Shown here: in pieces, positions 55,097 to 64,000 of the stretch
Numbering within the stretch: position 1 is the first letter of the stretch
Layout of the letters: every line of letters begins with the position of its first letter
Assembly: GCA_044508675.1 (NCBI GenBank)
Contig: JBIQHF010000010.1
Coordinates: 1 to 64,000 of the forward strand
Length of the DNA stretch: 64,000 nt
Direction: 5' to 3'
Source: Raineyella sp044508675
GTDB lineage: Bacteria > Actinomycetota > Actinomycetes > Propionibacteriales > Propionibacteriaceae
Program-made: the position numbers and the translations under genes
The notes under the pieces: model-generated
Told to the model about the DNA's origin: nothing
The model's input: the letters and a program-made list of their open reading frames with translations, nothing else
The model's database searches: none

Positions 55097-55704
55097 TCGC
55101 ACACCTGACCGGCACCGTGACCGCCATCCGGGCGACGACCGCCGTGATCGACATCGGCGGGCTGGGCTTGGAGGCACAGTGCACCGCCCGCGCCCTGGCC
55201 GGCCTGCGGCTGGGCGAGACCGGGCACCTGGAGACCTCGATGCAGGTGCGCCAGGAGGTCTTCACCCTCTTCGGGTTCGTCGACGCGACCGAGCGCGAGA
55301 CCTTCGAGATGCTGCTGGGCGTCAACGCCATCGGCCCCAAGCTGGCCCTCGCCGTGCTCTCCCTGCTCGACCCCCGGGAACTGGTCGCGGCGATCCTGGC
55401 CGAGGACCTGCGCACCCTGACCAAGGTGCCCGGGGTAGGCAAGAAGTCGGCCGAGCGGATGCTGGTCGAGCTGCGCGACAAGGTCGTACGCCTCGGAGTG
55501 GAGCCGACCGGGACGGAACTGTCCGCGGCCGGGGCGGAGCGCCCGCTGTGGCGCGAGCAGGTCGCGGGCGGTCTGCAGGGGCTGGGCTGGTCGGCGAAGG
55601 AGGCCGAGTTGGCGTGCGACGCGGTCGAACCGCTGGTTGCCGAGGACACCTCGATCGGCGTGGCACAGTTGATGCGGGCGGCGCTCCAGTCGCTCGCCAA
55701 GTGA
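55093..55704 (+). CDS. ruvA: Holliday junction helicase subunit RuvA
   Basis: 203 residues. OB-fold N-terminus (IAHLTGTVTAIRATTAVIDI), paired helix-hairpin-helix motifs (LGVNAIGPKLALAVLS and KVPGVGKKSAERMLVEL) and a C-terminal RuvB-binding domain (EAELACDAVE). Binds four-way junctions and recruits RuvB. GTG start overlaps the ruvC stop. Confidence 0.95.
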   Translation: MIAHLTGTVTAIRATTAVIDIGGLGLEAQCTARALAGLRLGETGHLETSMQVRQEVFTLFGFVDATERETFEMLLGVNAIGPKLALAVLSLLDPRELVAAILAEDLRTLTKVPGVGKKSAERMLVELRDKVVRLGVEPTGTELSAAGAERPLWREQVAGGLQGLGWSAKEAELACDAVEPLVAEDTSIGVAQLMRAALQSLAK

Positions 55705-55744
55705 TGGGCAGGACCCTGGCGGTCCGCCGGGAGGTGGTGGGCTC

Positions 55745-56776
55745 GTGACCGACCGTGGCGCGGTCGACCCGTACGCCGCCCCCGAGGAGAGCGTCGTCGA
55801 GGCGGCGCTGCGACCCAGCCGGCTGGATGACTTCGAGGGCCAGCCCCGGGTGAGCGCCCAGCTCGGCCTGGTGCTGGCAGCGGCCCGCGGGCGCGGCGCC
55901 ACACCGGACCACGTGCTGCTGTCCGGTCCACCGGGGCTGGGCAAGACCACACTGGCGATGATCATCGCGGCGGAGATGGGGGTGCCGCTGCGGATCTCCT
56001 CCGGGCCGGCGATCCAGCACGCCGGTGACCTTGCGGCGATCCTGTCCGGGCTGGTCGAGGGCGAGGTGTTCTTCCTCGACGAGATCCACCGGATGTCCAA
56101 GCCCGCCGAGGAGATGCTCTACCTGGCGATGGAGGACTACCGGGTCGACGTCGTCGTCGGCAAGGGGCCCGGAGCCACCGCGATCCCGATCGAGATCCCG
56201 CACTTCACCATGGTCGGCGCCACCACTCGGGCCGGACTGCTGCCCGGACCGCTGCGCGACCGCTTCGGGATGACCGCCCAGCTGGAGTACTACGGCACCG
56301 AGGCCCTCGAGCACATCGTGCAGCGTTCCTCCCGGGTCCTGGGGGTCCCGGTCGACGACGACGCCGGCCACGAGATCGCCCGCCGTTCCCGCGGCACGCC
56401 ACGGATCGCGAACCGCCTGCTGCGCCGGGTCCGGGACTACGCCCAGGTGCACGGCACCGGTGAGGTGGACCGGGCGACCGCCCGGGCCGCCCTCGAGCTG
56501 TACGAGGTCGACGAGCTCGGCCTGGACCGCCTCGACCGTGGCGTGCTGGTCGCGCTGTGCCAGCGCTTCGGCGGCGGGCCGGTCGGCCTGTCCACCCTGG
56601 CGATCGCCGTGGGGGAGGAGCCGGACACGGTCGAGGAGGTAGCCGAGCCCTTCCTCGTACGCCTGGGCTTCATGATGCGCACCCCGCGCGGACGCGTCGC
56701 CACGCCGGCCGCGTTCGCCCACCTGGGGCTGCCCGTGCCCGGCGAGCAGGGGAGCACCTCGGTCCTCTGGGACTAG
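55745..56776 (+). CDS. ruvB: Holliday junction ATPase RuvB
   Basis: 343-residue AAA+ motor for branch migration. Walker A GPPGLGKTT (61-69), Walker B LDEIHRM, sensor TMVGATTRAG, arginine finger region RDRFGM, and a C-terminal winged helix (FLVRLGFMMRTPRGR). GTG at 55745. Its TAG stop lies inside the -10 box of the yajC promoter. Confidence 0.96.
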   Translation: MTDRGAVDPYAAPEESVVEAALRPSRLDDFEGQPRVSAQLGLVLAAARGRGATPDHVLLSGPPGLGKTTLAMIIAAEMGVPLRISSGPAIQHAGDLAAILSGLVEGEVFFLDEIHRMSKPAEEMLYLAMEDYRVDVVVGKGPGATAIPIEIPHFTMVGATTRAGLLPGPLRDRFGMTAQLEYYGTEALEHIVQRSSRVLGVPVDDDAGHEIARRSRGTPRIANRLLRRVRDYAQVHGTGEVDRATARAALELYEVDELGLDRLDRGVLVALCQRFGGGPVGLSTLAIAVGEEPDTVEEVAEPFLVRLGFMMRTPRGRVATPAAFAHLGLPVPGEQGSTSVLWD

Positions 56777-56779
56777 ACT
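56774..56779 (+). promoter_or_regulatory. -10 box for yajC-secD-secF
   Basis: TAGACT overlapping the ruvB stop codon, 36 bp upstream of yajC; GAGAAGTGAG serves as ribosome site. Confidence 0.5.
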
Positions 56780-56814
56780 CGCCCCCGTCCGCCCCCGACC
56801 GAGAAGTGAGACAC

Positions 56815-57303
56815 ATGAACAACCAAATGGGCACGCTGCTGATGATCGTGCTGTTCGTCGCACTGGGCTACATCATGCTCGTGCGTCCGGCACAGGTGCA
56901 GCGGAAGAAGCAGGCCCAGCTCCTGACCGAGCTCCAGCCGGGCAGCCGGGTGCAGACCCAGATCGGCGTGTACGGCACGCTGGTCGCGTTGGGTGAGGTG
57001 CTGGCCCAGGTGGAGGTCGCGCCGGGGGTCGTGATCACCCTCGACAAGCGGCTGGTGTCCGGAGTGGTGCCGCGCAGCCGGGACGAGTTCTGGACCTACC
57101 CCGACGAGCCGGCCGAGGAGGCCACGACCGACGCCCTTGAGCAGGACCTCGTCGAGCAGGACGTGGACCGGGATGGGGTGGACCAGGATGTCGTGGAGGG
57201 AACGGTCGAGCCGGACCGGTCCGCTGACGACGTCTCGCAGACCGGCACGGACAGGACTGACAAGGACGACCAGGCCGACGGCCCGGACGACCGGAAAGCC
57301 TGA
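56815..57303 (+). CDS. yajC: Preprotein translocase accessory subunit YajC
   Basis: 162 residues. One TM (LLMIVLFVALGYIMLV, about 8-23) and a cytoplasmic YajC core (RPAQVQRKKQAQLLTELQPG, VYGTLVALG), then a long acidic, disordered tail (about 95-162) rich in Asp/Glu/Thr. Associates with SecDF. 11 bp before secD. Confidence 0.92.
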   Translation: MNNQMGTLLMIVLFVALGYIMLVRPAQVQRKKQAQLLTELQPGSRVQTQIGVYGTLVALGEVLAQVEVAPGVVITLDKRLVSGVVPRSRDEFWTYPDEPAEEATTDALEQDLVEQDVDRDGVDQDVVEGTVEPDRSADDVSQTGTDRTDKDDQADGPDDRKA

Positions 57304-57314
57304 GCCGCCCACCC

Positions 57315-59042
57315 ATGGCCACCAAGACCCCACGACCTTCGGCGACGCACGTCCATCCGTGGCGGCCGTTGCTGATCCTGTTCCTGGTCATCGCCGCCAT
57401 GTTCGCCGTGATGGCGGCGACCCGGACCTGGGTGCCCAAGCTGGGCCTGGACCTGCGCGGCGGCACCACCATCACGCTGACCGCCTCCAACACCACCGGC
57501 ACCGGGCAGGTCGATGCAGAGAGCCTGGAGCAGGCGCGGACGATCCTGCAGCAGCGCGTCGACAGCCTCGGGGTCGGTGAGTCAGAAGTACGGACGGCCA
57601 ACAACAACCAGATCACCGTCAGCGTTCCCAACGTGAGCGAGGACCGGCTGATCGAAATGGTCGGCCAGACCGCCCTACTCAACTTCCGCGTCGTCTACTA
57701 CGCCGAGCCCGTGACGGCCCCGGTCCCGGAGCCCGGTGCCGAGCCGGCACCGGGGGCCGAGGTGACACCACAGGGGGGTGCGAGCGCGGAGGGACAGCCT
57801 GCGACACCGCCGGCCACCGAGGGCAACAACCTGCCCACCGCGCCGGCCACCGACCCGGGCGCCGCGGCGACCCCGACCCTGGAACCGTCCCCGTACCCCA
57901 CGGAGGCCGGCCAGGGCACGCCGCAGCAGCAGGCGCTCAGCTGGCAGCCCAACGAGCAGGACGTGGCGAACTTCTTCGCCTACCAGTGCGGTGACCCGGT
58001 CACCGACGTGGCCGACCAGCCGCTGATGACCTGTGACCGCGAGGGCACCGCCAAGTACCTCCTCGGCCCGACCGTGGTCAGCGGCAACCAGGTCAACACG
58101 GCCTCGGCCGGGATCCCGCAGGGACAGCTGCAGTGGGTCGTCACCATGGACTTCAACGCCGAGGGCGCCCAGCTGTTCGCCGACGCCACCGCGCAGCTGG
58201 CCCAGGGCACGCCGAGCACCCAGTTCGCCATCGTCCTGGACGGCCTGGTCGTCTCCGCCCCGCAGGTCAACGAGCCGATCCCGAACGGCCGGGCCCAGAT
58301 CGACGGCGGTGCCACCGGCTTCACCCAGGAGTCGGCCCAGAGCCTGGCCTCGGTGTTGAAGTACGGCGCGCTTCCGCTGTCGCTGTCGGTCGACTCGGTC
58401 GATACCGTCTCCCCGGTGCTGGGCGGCGAGCAGTTGCGCGGTGCCCTGATCGCCGGCCTGCTCGGCATGATCCTGGTCGCCGTGTTCGCCATCGCCGTCT
58501 ACCGGGCCCTGTCGTGGGTGATCATCGCCATGTTCCTGCTGGCGGCCACGATGACGTACGAGCTGCTGGTGCTGCTCGGCTCCGGCCTCGGCGTGGCGAC
58601 CAACCTGCCCGGCGTCGCCGGCGCGATCGTCGGCATCGGCATGGTCGCCGACTCGTTCATCATCTACTTCGAACGCATCAAGGACGAGGTCCGCGAGGGC
58701 CGTACGCTCCGGTCGGCGGCCGAGTCCGGCTGGGCGAAGGCCCGCAACACGATCCTGATCTCGGACGCCGTGCAGTTGCTCAGCGCCGTGGTGCTGTTCA
58801 TCCTGTCGATCGGCGCGGTCCGCGGTTTTGCGTTCATCCTCGGCCTGTCCACGATCCTGGACGTCGTGGTGACGTTCATGTTCGCCAAGCCGATGATGAC
58901 CCTGCTGATGCGGACCCGTTTCTTCGGCGAGGGCCGTCGTGGCTCCGGCCTGGAGGCGGCGCTGATCGGCGTGGAGCAGCTGCCCAGCAGCCGTCGCCGC
59001 CGTCGTCGTCCCGCCGCCCCGATCACCCCTGAGGAGGCCTGA
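57315..59042 (+). CDS. secD: Protein translocase subunit SecD
   Basis: 575 residues, 6 TMs. TM1 at about 16-36; periplasmic domain with LGLDLRGGTTITL; a Pro/Ala/Thr-rich, low-complexity insert at about residues 130-205 typical of actinobacterial SecD; then TMs 2-6 with the conserved GIGMVADSFIIYFERIKDEV and a C-terminal basic tail. Uses the proton gradient to pull secreted proteins out of SecYEG. Overlaps secF by one base (TGATG). Confidence 0.95.
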   Translation: MATKTPRPSATHVHPWRPLLILFLVIAAMFAVMAATRTWVPKLGLDLRGGTTITLTASNTTGTGQVDAESLEQARTILQQRVDSLGVGESEVRTANNNQITVSVPNVSEDRLIEMVGQTALLNFRVVYYAEPVTAPVPEPGAEPAPGAEVTPQGGASAEGQPATPPATEGNNLPTAPATDPGAAATPTLEPSPYPTEAGQGTPQQQALSWQPNEQDVANFFAYQCGDPVTDVADQPLMTCDREGTAKYLLGPTVVSGNQVNTASAGIPQGQLQWVVTMDFNAEGAQLFADATAQLAQGTPSTQFAIVLDGLVVSAPQVNEPIPNGRAQIDGGATGFTQESAQSLASVLKYGALPLSLSVDSVDTVSPVLGGEQLRGALIAGLLGMILVAVFAIAVYRALSWVIIAMFLLAATMTYELLVLLGSGLGVATNLPGVAGAIVGIGMVADSFIIYFERIKDEVREGRTLRSAAESGWAKARNTILISDAVQLLSAVVLFILSIGAVRGFAFILGLSTILDVVVTFMFAKPMMTLLMRTRFFGEGRRGSGLEAALIGVEQLPSSRRRRRRPAAPITPEEA

Positions 59043-60199
59043 TGCGCGGCCTGTGGCAGAAGCTCGTCCGGCTCTCGCACGGCGAGAACGTCTATGACGT
59101 CCTGTCCTATCGCAAGCGCTGGTACGCCATCAGCGCCGTGGTCCTGGTCCTGTGCATCGTCGGGCTGCTGGTCCGCGGACTCAACCTGAGCATCGAGTTC
59201 CGCGGTGGGTCCGACTTCAAGGTGCCGTATGCGATCACCGAGACGACCGTCGGTGATGCCGTCGACGTGGTGGACCGGGTCGGCCTGCCGGACATGGCCG
59301 AGGTGAGCGTGACCACCATCGGGTCCAACACGGTCAACGTCCAGACCCGCTCCCTGTCCACCACCGAGGTCACCCAGGTCCGCGAGGCGCTCGGCACCTG
59401 GGCCGGGGTGCCGCCGGAGCAGGTCTCCTACAGCCTGATCGGCGCCTCGTGGGGCAAGCAGATCACCCAGAAGGGGATCATCGCGCTGGTGGTCTTCATC
59501 GTCCTGGTCGGGGTGATGATCACCGTCTACTTCCGGGACTGGCGGATGGCGGTCGCCTCGATCGTCGCGCTGCTGCACGACCTGCTGGTGACGGTCGGGG
59601 TGTACGCGTGGGTCGGCTTCTCGGTCACCCCCGCGACACTGACCGCCCTGCTGACGATCCTGGGCTACTCGTTGTACGACACGATGGTCGTGTTCGACCG
59701 GGTCCGGGAGAACGTGCGGGAGTTGCCCGAGCACAAGGAGACGTACACCGCTGCGGCGAACCGCAGCCTCAACGAGGTGCTGCTCCGGTCGATCAACACC
59801 ACGATCATCGGTGTGCTGCCGATCATCGCCCTGCTCATCGCCGGCGTCTTCGTGCTGGGCACCGGCCCGATCAAGGACCTGTCCCTGGCGATGGTCGTCG
59901 GCATGGTCGCCGGCGCCTACTCCTCGATCTTCATCGCGACCTCGGTGCTGGTGGACCTGAAGGAGCGGACGCCGGAGATGGTCGCCTGGCGTGCCCGCCT
60001 GGCCCGCACGGGGGAGCGCGAGGAGCGGTTGCGGCGCGATGACGCCGTCGGGGTGTCGACGCCCTCGCCGATCACGGTGGCGGTTGATGTGGCCGAGTCC
60101 GGGACGCCGGTGGCCCCACGTCCACCGGCACCGATCGACCCGGGGACCCGGCGCCAGCCGGAGCACAAGTCCCGCAGTCAGCGCCGCCATGGACAGTGA
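59042..60199 (+). CDS. secF: Protein translocase subunit SecF
   Basis: 385 residues, 6 TMs. LSIEFRGGSDFKV near the N-terminus, VQTRSLS in the external domain, then GYSLYDTMVVFDRVRENVRE and RSINTTIIGVLPIIALLIAG. A hydrophilic C-terminal tail of about 70 residues. Partner of SecD. 52 bp before apt. Confidence 0.95.
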   Translation: MRGLWQKLVRLSHGENVYDVLSYRKRWYAISAVVLVLCIVGLLVRGLNLSIEFRGGSDFKVPYAITETTVGDAVDVVDRVGLPDMAEVSVTTIGSNTVNVQTRSLSTTEVTQVREALGTWAGVPPEQVSYSLIGASWGKQITQKGIIALVVFIVLVGVMITVYFRDWRMAVASIVALLHDLLVTVGVYAWVGFSVTPATLTALLTILGYSLYDTMVVFDRVRENVRELPEHKETYTAAANRSLNEVLLRSINTTIIGVLPIIALLIAGVFVLGTGPIKDLSLAMVVGMVAGAYSSIFIATSVLVDLKERTPEMVAWRARLARTGEREERLRRDDAVGVSTPSPITVAVDVAESGTPVAPRPPAPIDPGTRRQPEHKSRSQRRHGQ

Positions 60200-60251
60200 G
60201 CCCCGCCGGCCTTCACCCCCTGCGATGTCCGAGCCCACCCCGGAGGACGTG

Positions 60252-60824
60252 ATGAGAACCCGACCGCTGCTGCGCACCTCGGAGGAGAACCGAGCCCTGA
60301 TCGCCTCGTTGATTCGCGACATCCCGGACTTCCCGACCACGGGGGTGGGGTTCAAGGACATCACGCCGCTGCTGGGCTCGCCGGACGGCTTCCGGGCCAC
60401 CATCGACGAGCTCGTGGCCGCCGCGCCGCCGCAGATCGACGTGGTGGTCGGGATGGAGGCACGGGGCTTCATCGTCGGTGCCCCGGTCGCGATCGCGCTG
60501 GGCGCCGGCTTCGTCCCGGTCCGCAAGCCGGGCAAGCTGCCGGCGCCCACGCACGAGGTGAGCTACGACCTGGAGTACGGGCACGAGACGCTCACCATCC
60601 ATACCGACGCGATCCGGCCCGGCTCGCGGGTGCTGGTGGTCGACGACGTGCTCGCCACCGGCGGCACGCTGGCGGCGACCGCGGAGTTGGTCCAGCGACT
60701 GGGCGCCGAACTGGTGCACGTGGCGGTCGTGCTGGAACTGGCCTTCCTGGAACCGCGCCGACGACTGGCCGAGGCCGGGCTGGGGGAGACCGAGATCACC
60801 GCGCTGGTCACCGTCACCGAGTGA
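60252..60824 (+). CDS. apt: Adenine phosphoribosyltransferase
   Basis: 190 residues: IRDIPDFPTTGVGFKDITPLL, GMEARGFIVGAPVA, VPVRKPGKLP and the PRPP loop VLVVDDVLATGGT. Converts adenine and PRPP to AMP. I place the start at the ATG at 60252, with GGAGG 5 nt upstream; earlier in-frame ATGs at 60190 and 60225 would add up to 21 residues. The secDF-apt-rel order is standard for actinobacteria. Confidence 0.93.
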   Translation: MRTRPLLRTSEENRALIASLIRDIPDFPTTGVGFKDITPLLGSPDGFRATIDELVAAAPPQIDVVVGMEARGFIVGAPVAIALGAGFVPVRKPGKLPAPTHEVSYDLEYGHETLTIHTDAIRPGSRVLVVDDVLATGGTLAATAELVQRLGAELVHVAVVLELAFLEPRRRLAEAGLGETEITALVTVTE

Positions 60825-60874
60825 CCCCGTCCTGACCCCGGACTGCCTCCGCACGGTCGTTGGCCCGGTAGGAC

Positions 60875-60880
60875 TAGACT
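60875..60880 (+). promoter_or_regulatory. -10 box for rel
   Basis: TAGACT 84 bp upstream of the rel start codon, leaving a roughly 75-nt leader. Confidence 0.5.
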
Positions 60881-60963
60881 TCAAGCCTAAGATCGGGGGG
60901 TTCTGGGGAGCCAGGTCTCCCGACAACGGATCAGGGACGTCGGGGTCGGGAAGGAGGTCGGGC

Positions 60964-63225
60964 ATGAGTGACGAAGTGATGCCGGTTGCCGTGAGCGGGG
61001 CGCCACGGCTGTCGATGCGCCAGCGTTTGGCGCGGCTGGGGACCAAGGCCCAGCAGCCGAACGTGCTCGATCCGCTCTTTCAGGCGATCCGGGCGAGCCA
61101 TCCCAAGGCCAACCTGGCGGTGATCGAGAAGGCGTACGGCATCGCCTCCTCCTTCCACGCCGGCCAGAAGCGCAAGAGCGGTGATCCGTACATCACCCAT
61201 CCGCTGTCGGTCGCGACGATCCTGGCCGAGCTGGGTGCGGCCGAGGAGACGATCTGTGCCGGCCTGCTCCACGACACCGTGGAGGACACCGAGTACACCC
61301 TGGAGCAGGTCACCGCCGACTTCGGGCCCACCGTCGCGCTGCTGGTCGACGGTGTGACCAAGCTGGACAAGGTGACGTACGGTCCCTCGGCCAAGGCCGA
61401 GACGCTGCGCAAGATGATCGTCAACATGAGCCAGGACATCCGCGTGCTGGTGATCAAGCTCGCCGACCGGCTGCACAACATGCGGACCCTGCACCACCTG
61501 CGCCCGGACAAGCAGAATCGGATCGCGGCAGAGACCCTGGAGGTGTATGCGCCGCTGGCGCACCGGCTCGGCATGAACACCATCAAGTGGGAGCTGGAGG
61601 ACCTGGCGTTCTCCACCATGCAGCCGAAGCTGTACGACGAGATCGTGCACCTGGTCGTGCAGCGCGCCCCGTCACGGGAGAAGTTCCTCAAGCGGGTCAC
61701 CGAGGTGATCGAGGCCGACCTGCGTCAGGCCGGGGTGCGGGCGACCGTCACCGGCCGACCGAAGCACTACTACTCGATCTACCAGAAGATGGTGGTCCGG
61801 GGCCGGTCCTTCGACGACATCTACGACCTGGTCGCGCTGCGGATCATCGTCGACTCCATCCAGGACTGCTACGGCGCGCTGGGCGTGCTGCACTCGCGGT
61901 GGAACCCGCTGCCGGGCCGGTTCAAGGACTACATCGCGATGCCGAAGTACAACATGTACCAGTCGCTGCACACCACCGTGCGCGGCCCCGAGGGCACGCC
62001 GGTCGAGTTCCAGATCCGGACCTGGGACATGCACCGGCGCGCCGACTACGGTGTCGCCGCGCACTGGAAGTACAAGGAGGGCAAGGGCGACAAGTCCGAT
62101 CCCAATGAGCTGAACTGGGTGCGGGCGCTGAACCAGTGGCAGCGCGAGACCGAGGACCCCGAGGAGTTCCTCGACGACCTGCTGTTCTCGATCAACGCCG
62201 ACGAGGTCATCGTCTACACCCCCCAGGGCGACATGCTGACCCTGCCGGCGGGTGCCACTCCGGTCGACTTCGCCTACCTGGTGCACACCGAGGTCGGACA
62301 TCGCTGTATCGGGGCGCGGGTGAACGGCCGGCTGGTGCCGCTGGAGTCGAAGCTGGCGACCGGTGACCGGGTGGAGATCCTCACCTCGAAGGCCGAGGGG
62401 GCCGGCCCCTCCCGGGACTGGCTGTCGTTCGTGGCCAGTCCACGCGCCCGCGCCAAGATCCGCCAGTACTTCAGCCGGGAGCGCCGCGACGAGGCGATCG
62501 AGAGCGGCAAGGAGGCCCTGGCCCGGCAGATGCGCCGGATGGACATGCCGATGCAGCGCCTGCTGACGATCGAGCACCTCACCGAGGTGGCGGCCTACTT
62601 CCGCGTCGCCGATGTCAACGCCCTCTACAAGGCGGTCGGAGACGGGTCGATCTCCCCGCAGGCCGTCGTCCAGCGGCTGGTGCAGATCGCCGGCGGGCCC
62701 GAGGAGGTGGCCGACGCGACCAGCGAGGACTCGGTGGTGCTGCGCCGGCCCCGCACCTCGCCGTCGGCCTCGGAATCGGGTGTGATGGTGCACGGGGACA
62801 AGGGTGTGTGGGTCAAGCTGGCCCGCTGCTGCACCCCGGTGCCCGGTGACGAGATCGTCGGCTTCATCACCCGTGCCTCCGGCGTGTCGGTGCACCGTCG
62901 GAACTGCAGCAACGCCGCGGACCTGATGACGACCTCCCCGGAGCGGATCATCGACGTGTCCTGGGCGCCCACCTCGGAGAGTTCGTTCCTGGTCACCGTC
63001 GAGATCCTGTCCCTGGACCGCAACGCCCTGCTCTCCGACATCACTCGCTCGATCGCCGACCAGCACATCTCGATCAGCTCGGCCAGTGTCAACACCCACC
63101 GGGACCGTACGGCGAAGATCAACCTGACCTTCGAGACGCCGGACCCGACGCACCACCTGGACCATGTGCTGAACGCGATCCGACGCGTGCCCGGCGTCTA
63201 TGACGTCAACCGCGTACGGGCCTGA
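60964..63225 (+). CDS. relA: Bifunctional (p)ppGpp synthetase/hydrolase Rel
   Basis: 753-residue RSH protein, the only alarmone enzyme of its type in most actinobacteria. HD hydrolase domain (RKSGDPYITHPLSVA, LLHDTVEDTEYT, KLADRLHNMRTL), synthetase domain (KHYYSIYQKMVVRGRSFDDI, MPKYNMYQSLHTTV), TGS (VIVYTPQGDMLTLPAGATPV), a CC-type zinc-like motif (VKLARCCTPVPGD) and a C-terminal ACT domain. Both active sites look complete. AGGAGG 6 nt before the ATG. Confidence 0.96.
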   Translation: MSDEVMPVAVSGAPRLSMRQRLARLGTKAQQPNVLDPLFQAIRASHPKANLAVIEKAYGIASSFHAGQKRKSGDPYITHPLSVATILAELGAAEETICAGLLHDTVEDTEYTLEQVTADFGPTVALLVDGVTKLDKVTYGPSAKAETLRKMIVNMSQDIRVLVIKLADRLHNMRTLHHLRPDKQNRIAAETLEVYAPLAHRLGMNTIKWELEDLAFSTMQPKLYDEIVHLVVQRAPSREKFLKRVTEVIEADLRQAGVRATVTGRPKHYYSIYQKMVVRGRSFDDIYDLVALRIIVDSIQDCYGALGVLHSRWNPLPGRFKDYIAMPKYNMYQSLHTTVRGPEGTPVEFQIRTWDMHRRADYGVAAHWKYKEGKGDKSDPNELNWVRALNQWQRETEDPEEFLDDLLFSINADEVIVYTPQGDMLTLPAGATPVDFAYLVHTEVGHRCIGARVNGRLVPLESKLATGDRVEILTSKAEGAGPSRDWLSFVASPRARAKIRQYFSRERRDEAIESGKEALARQMRRMDMPMQRLLTIEHLTEVAAYFRVADVNALYKAVGDGSISPQAVVQRLVQIAGGPEEVADATSEDSVVLRRPRTSPSASESGVMVHGDKGVWVKLARCCTPVPGDEIVGFITRASGVSVHRRNCSNAADLMTTSPERIIDVSWAPTSESSFLVTVEILSLDRNALLSDITRSIADQHISISSASVNTHRDRTAKINLTFETPDPTHHLDHVLNAIRRVPGVYDVNRVRA

Positions 63226-63273
63226 TCGAGGGCACCGCGAGCCGAGGGAAACCCGCATCGAGGGAGACCCGAA

Positions 63274-63310
63274 GGGGCCTGACCGGAAGCAGTCACGCCG
63301 GTCAGGCCCC
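63274..63310. terminator. Bidirectional terminator after rel
   Basis: Perfect 13-bp stem GGGGCCTGACCGG with 11-nt loop between the convergent rel and DUF349 genes. Confidence 0.8.
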
Positions 63311-63339
63311 GAACTCGCGTCGGTGTCGAGCTGTCGGCC

Positions 63340-64000
63340 TCAGGCGCCGAAGTCGCGGGCGGCGTTCTCGGCCTGTTCCAGCCACCCCTGGTAGGTGCTG
63401 ATCGCGTCCCGGTGCTCCTTGGCCTTCTTGGTATCGCCGCGGGCCTCGGCCTTGGCCAGCTTCGCGGCCAGGTCGTCGATCTGCGCCTGGATCTTGCGCG
63501 CGGTGTCGGTGGCGAGCTCACGGGCCTGCGGGTCCGTACGCTTCCACTCGGCCTCCTCGCGCTGCTTGACCGCCTGGTCCAGCTTGTGCAGCCGGTTGTC
63601 CAGGCCGCGCATGGCGTCCCGCGGCACCCGGCCGTACTCGGACCACTTGTCGAGGAGCTCTCGGTAGAGCCGCTTGCTCTCGCCCAGATCCTGATCGGGG
63701 CGGATCCTCGGCTCGTACTCGTCGAGCAGGGCCTCCTTGGCGATCTGGTTGCCGCGGAACTCCTCGTCCTGGACGTTCTGGGCGGCGTTGCGGGCGTCGA
63801 AGAAGGTGTCCTGCAGGGCGCGGAACTGCTTCCACAGCTTGTCGTCGACATCGCGGGGAGCCGAACCGGCGGCCTTCCAGCGCTGCATCAGGTCGCGGAA
63901 GTCACGGGAGGTCTGGCCCCAGTCCTGGGAGGTGGCCAGCGGGGTCGCCTCGGCGATGATCGCCTCCTTCAGGACCCGGGCCTCCTCGCGCTTGGCGTTC
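63340..64000 (-). CDS. DUF349 protein, partial
   Basis: C-terminal 219 residues; the frame is open to the window edge and the start lies beyond it. All-helical, highly charged, with DUF349 repeats recognisable by DLMQRWKAAG, KLWKQFRALQDTFFDAR and LLDKWSEYGRVPRDAM. Function unknown; often encoded next to rel in actinobacteria. Confidence 0.88.
   Translation of the reverse strand, partial: NAKREEARVLKEAIIAEATPLATSQDWGQTSRDFRDLMQRWKAAGSAPRDVDDKLWKQFRALQDTFFDARNAAQNVQDEEFRGNQIAKEALLDEYEPRIRPDQDLGESKRLYRELLDKWSEYGRVPRDAMRGLDNRLHKLDQAVKQREEAEWKRTDPQARELATDTARKIQAQIDDLAAKLAKAEARGDTKKAKEHRDAISTYQGWLEQAENAARDFGA

Overview
The window is a high-GC, densely coded stretch from an Actinomycetota genome, most likely a Propionibacteriaceae-like lineage. 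This is inferred from gene content (DnaE1-type polymerase, PriA-like HisA, CYTH-CHAD protein, RuvCAB next to YajC-SecDF-Apt-Rel, DUF349 protein) and from repeated TAGACT-like -10 boxes placed directly in front of start codons (leaderless genes). It is a draft assembly: exactly 100 Ns sit inside hisC, and the same 55 bp is read on both sides of them.

Region 1 (1-9.2 kb) is accessory DNA. Five minus-strand genes form one tight operon: a HelD/UvrD-like helicase, a ParA-type ATPase, a partner with two SAP-like segments, a NUDIX hydrolase, and a PLD-DEAD helicase-DUF3427 protein. Upstream is an AlbA_2/HATPase (Schlafen-like) regulator with a perfect AT-rich inverted repeat at its promoter. That gene is flanked by diverged direct repeats. 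The five-gene operon is the best candidate for an undescribed, possibly defence-related, system.

Region 2 (9.2-28 kb) holds a DUF4236-excalibur protein and a pirin, then a full set of genes recognisable as an indole-3-acetate (auxin) catabolic cluster: iacA, B, I, C, D, E, F on one strand, with iacG, a transporter and iacH nearby. Instead of a MarR-type IacR it carries a FixL-like PAS kinase and two near-duplicate FixJ-like response regulators. A second, truncated amidase-regulator block shows a local duplication. The expected end product is catechol; no catechol-cleavage genes are present.

Region 3 (27-41.7 kb) is mostly chromosomal housekeeping: an HtrA-like protease, mscL, a DnaQ-BRCT exonuclease, an SDR, a CYTH-CHAD protein, dnaE, a YbaK-type deacylase, an OmpR-type two-component pair, a DUF2202 secreted protein and a DUF554 membrane protein. 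It contains several short repeat families, including a MITE-like element also found, shortened, inside the iac region.

Region 4 (41.7-53.7 kb) is the his operon (hisD, C, B, H and A), interrupted between hisH and hisA by a decayed lactococcin-972-type bacteriocin locus: a frameshifted, truncated bacteriocin gene, an intact DUF1430-like membrane protein and a frameshifted ABC ATPase. After hisA come a fatty acyl-CoA reductase/HAD phosphatase fusion, a LarA-like protein and a small unknown protein.

Region 5 (53.7-64 kb) is a classic conserved block: yebC, ruvC, ruvA, ruvB, yajC, secD, secF, apt, rel, then a DUF349 protein cut by the window end.
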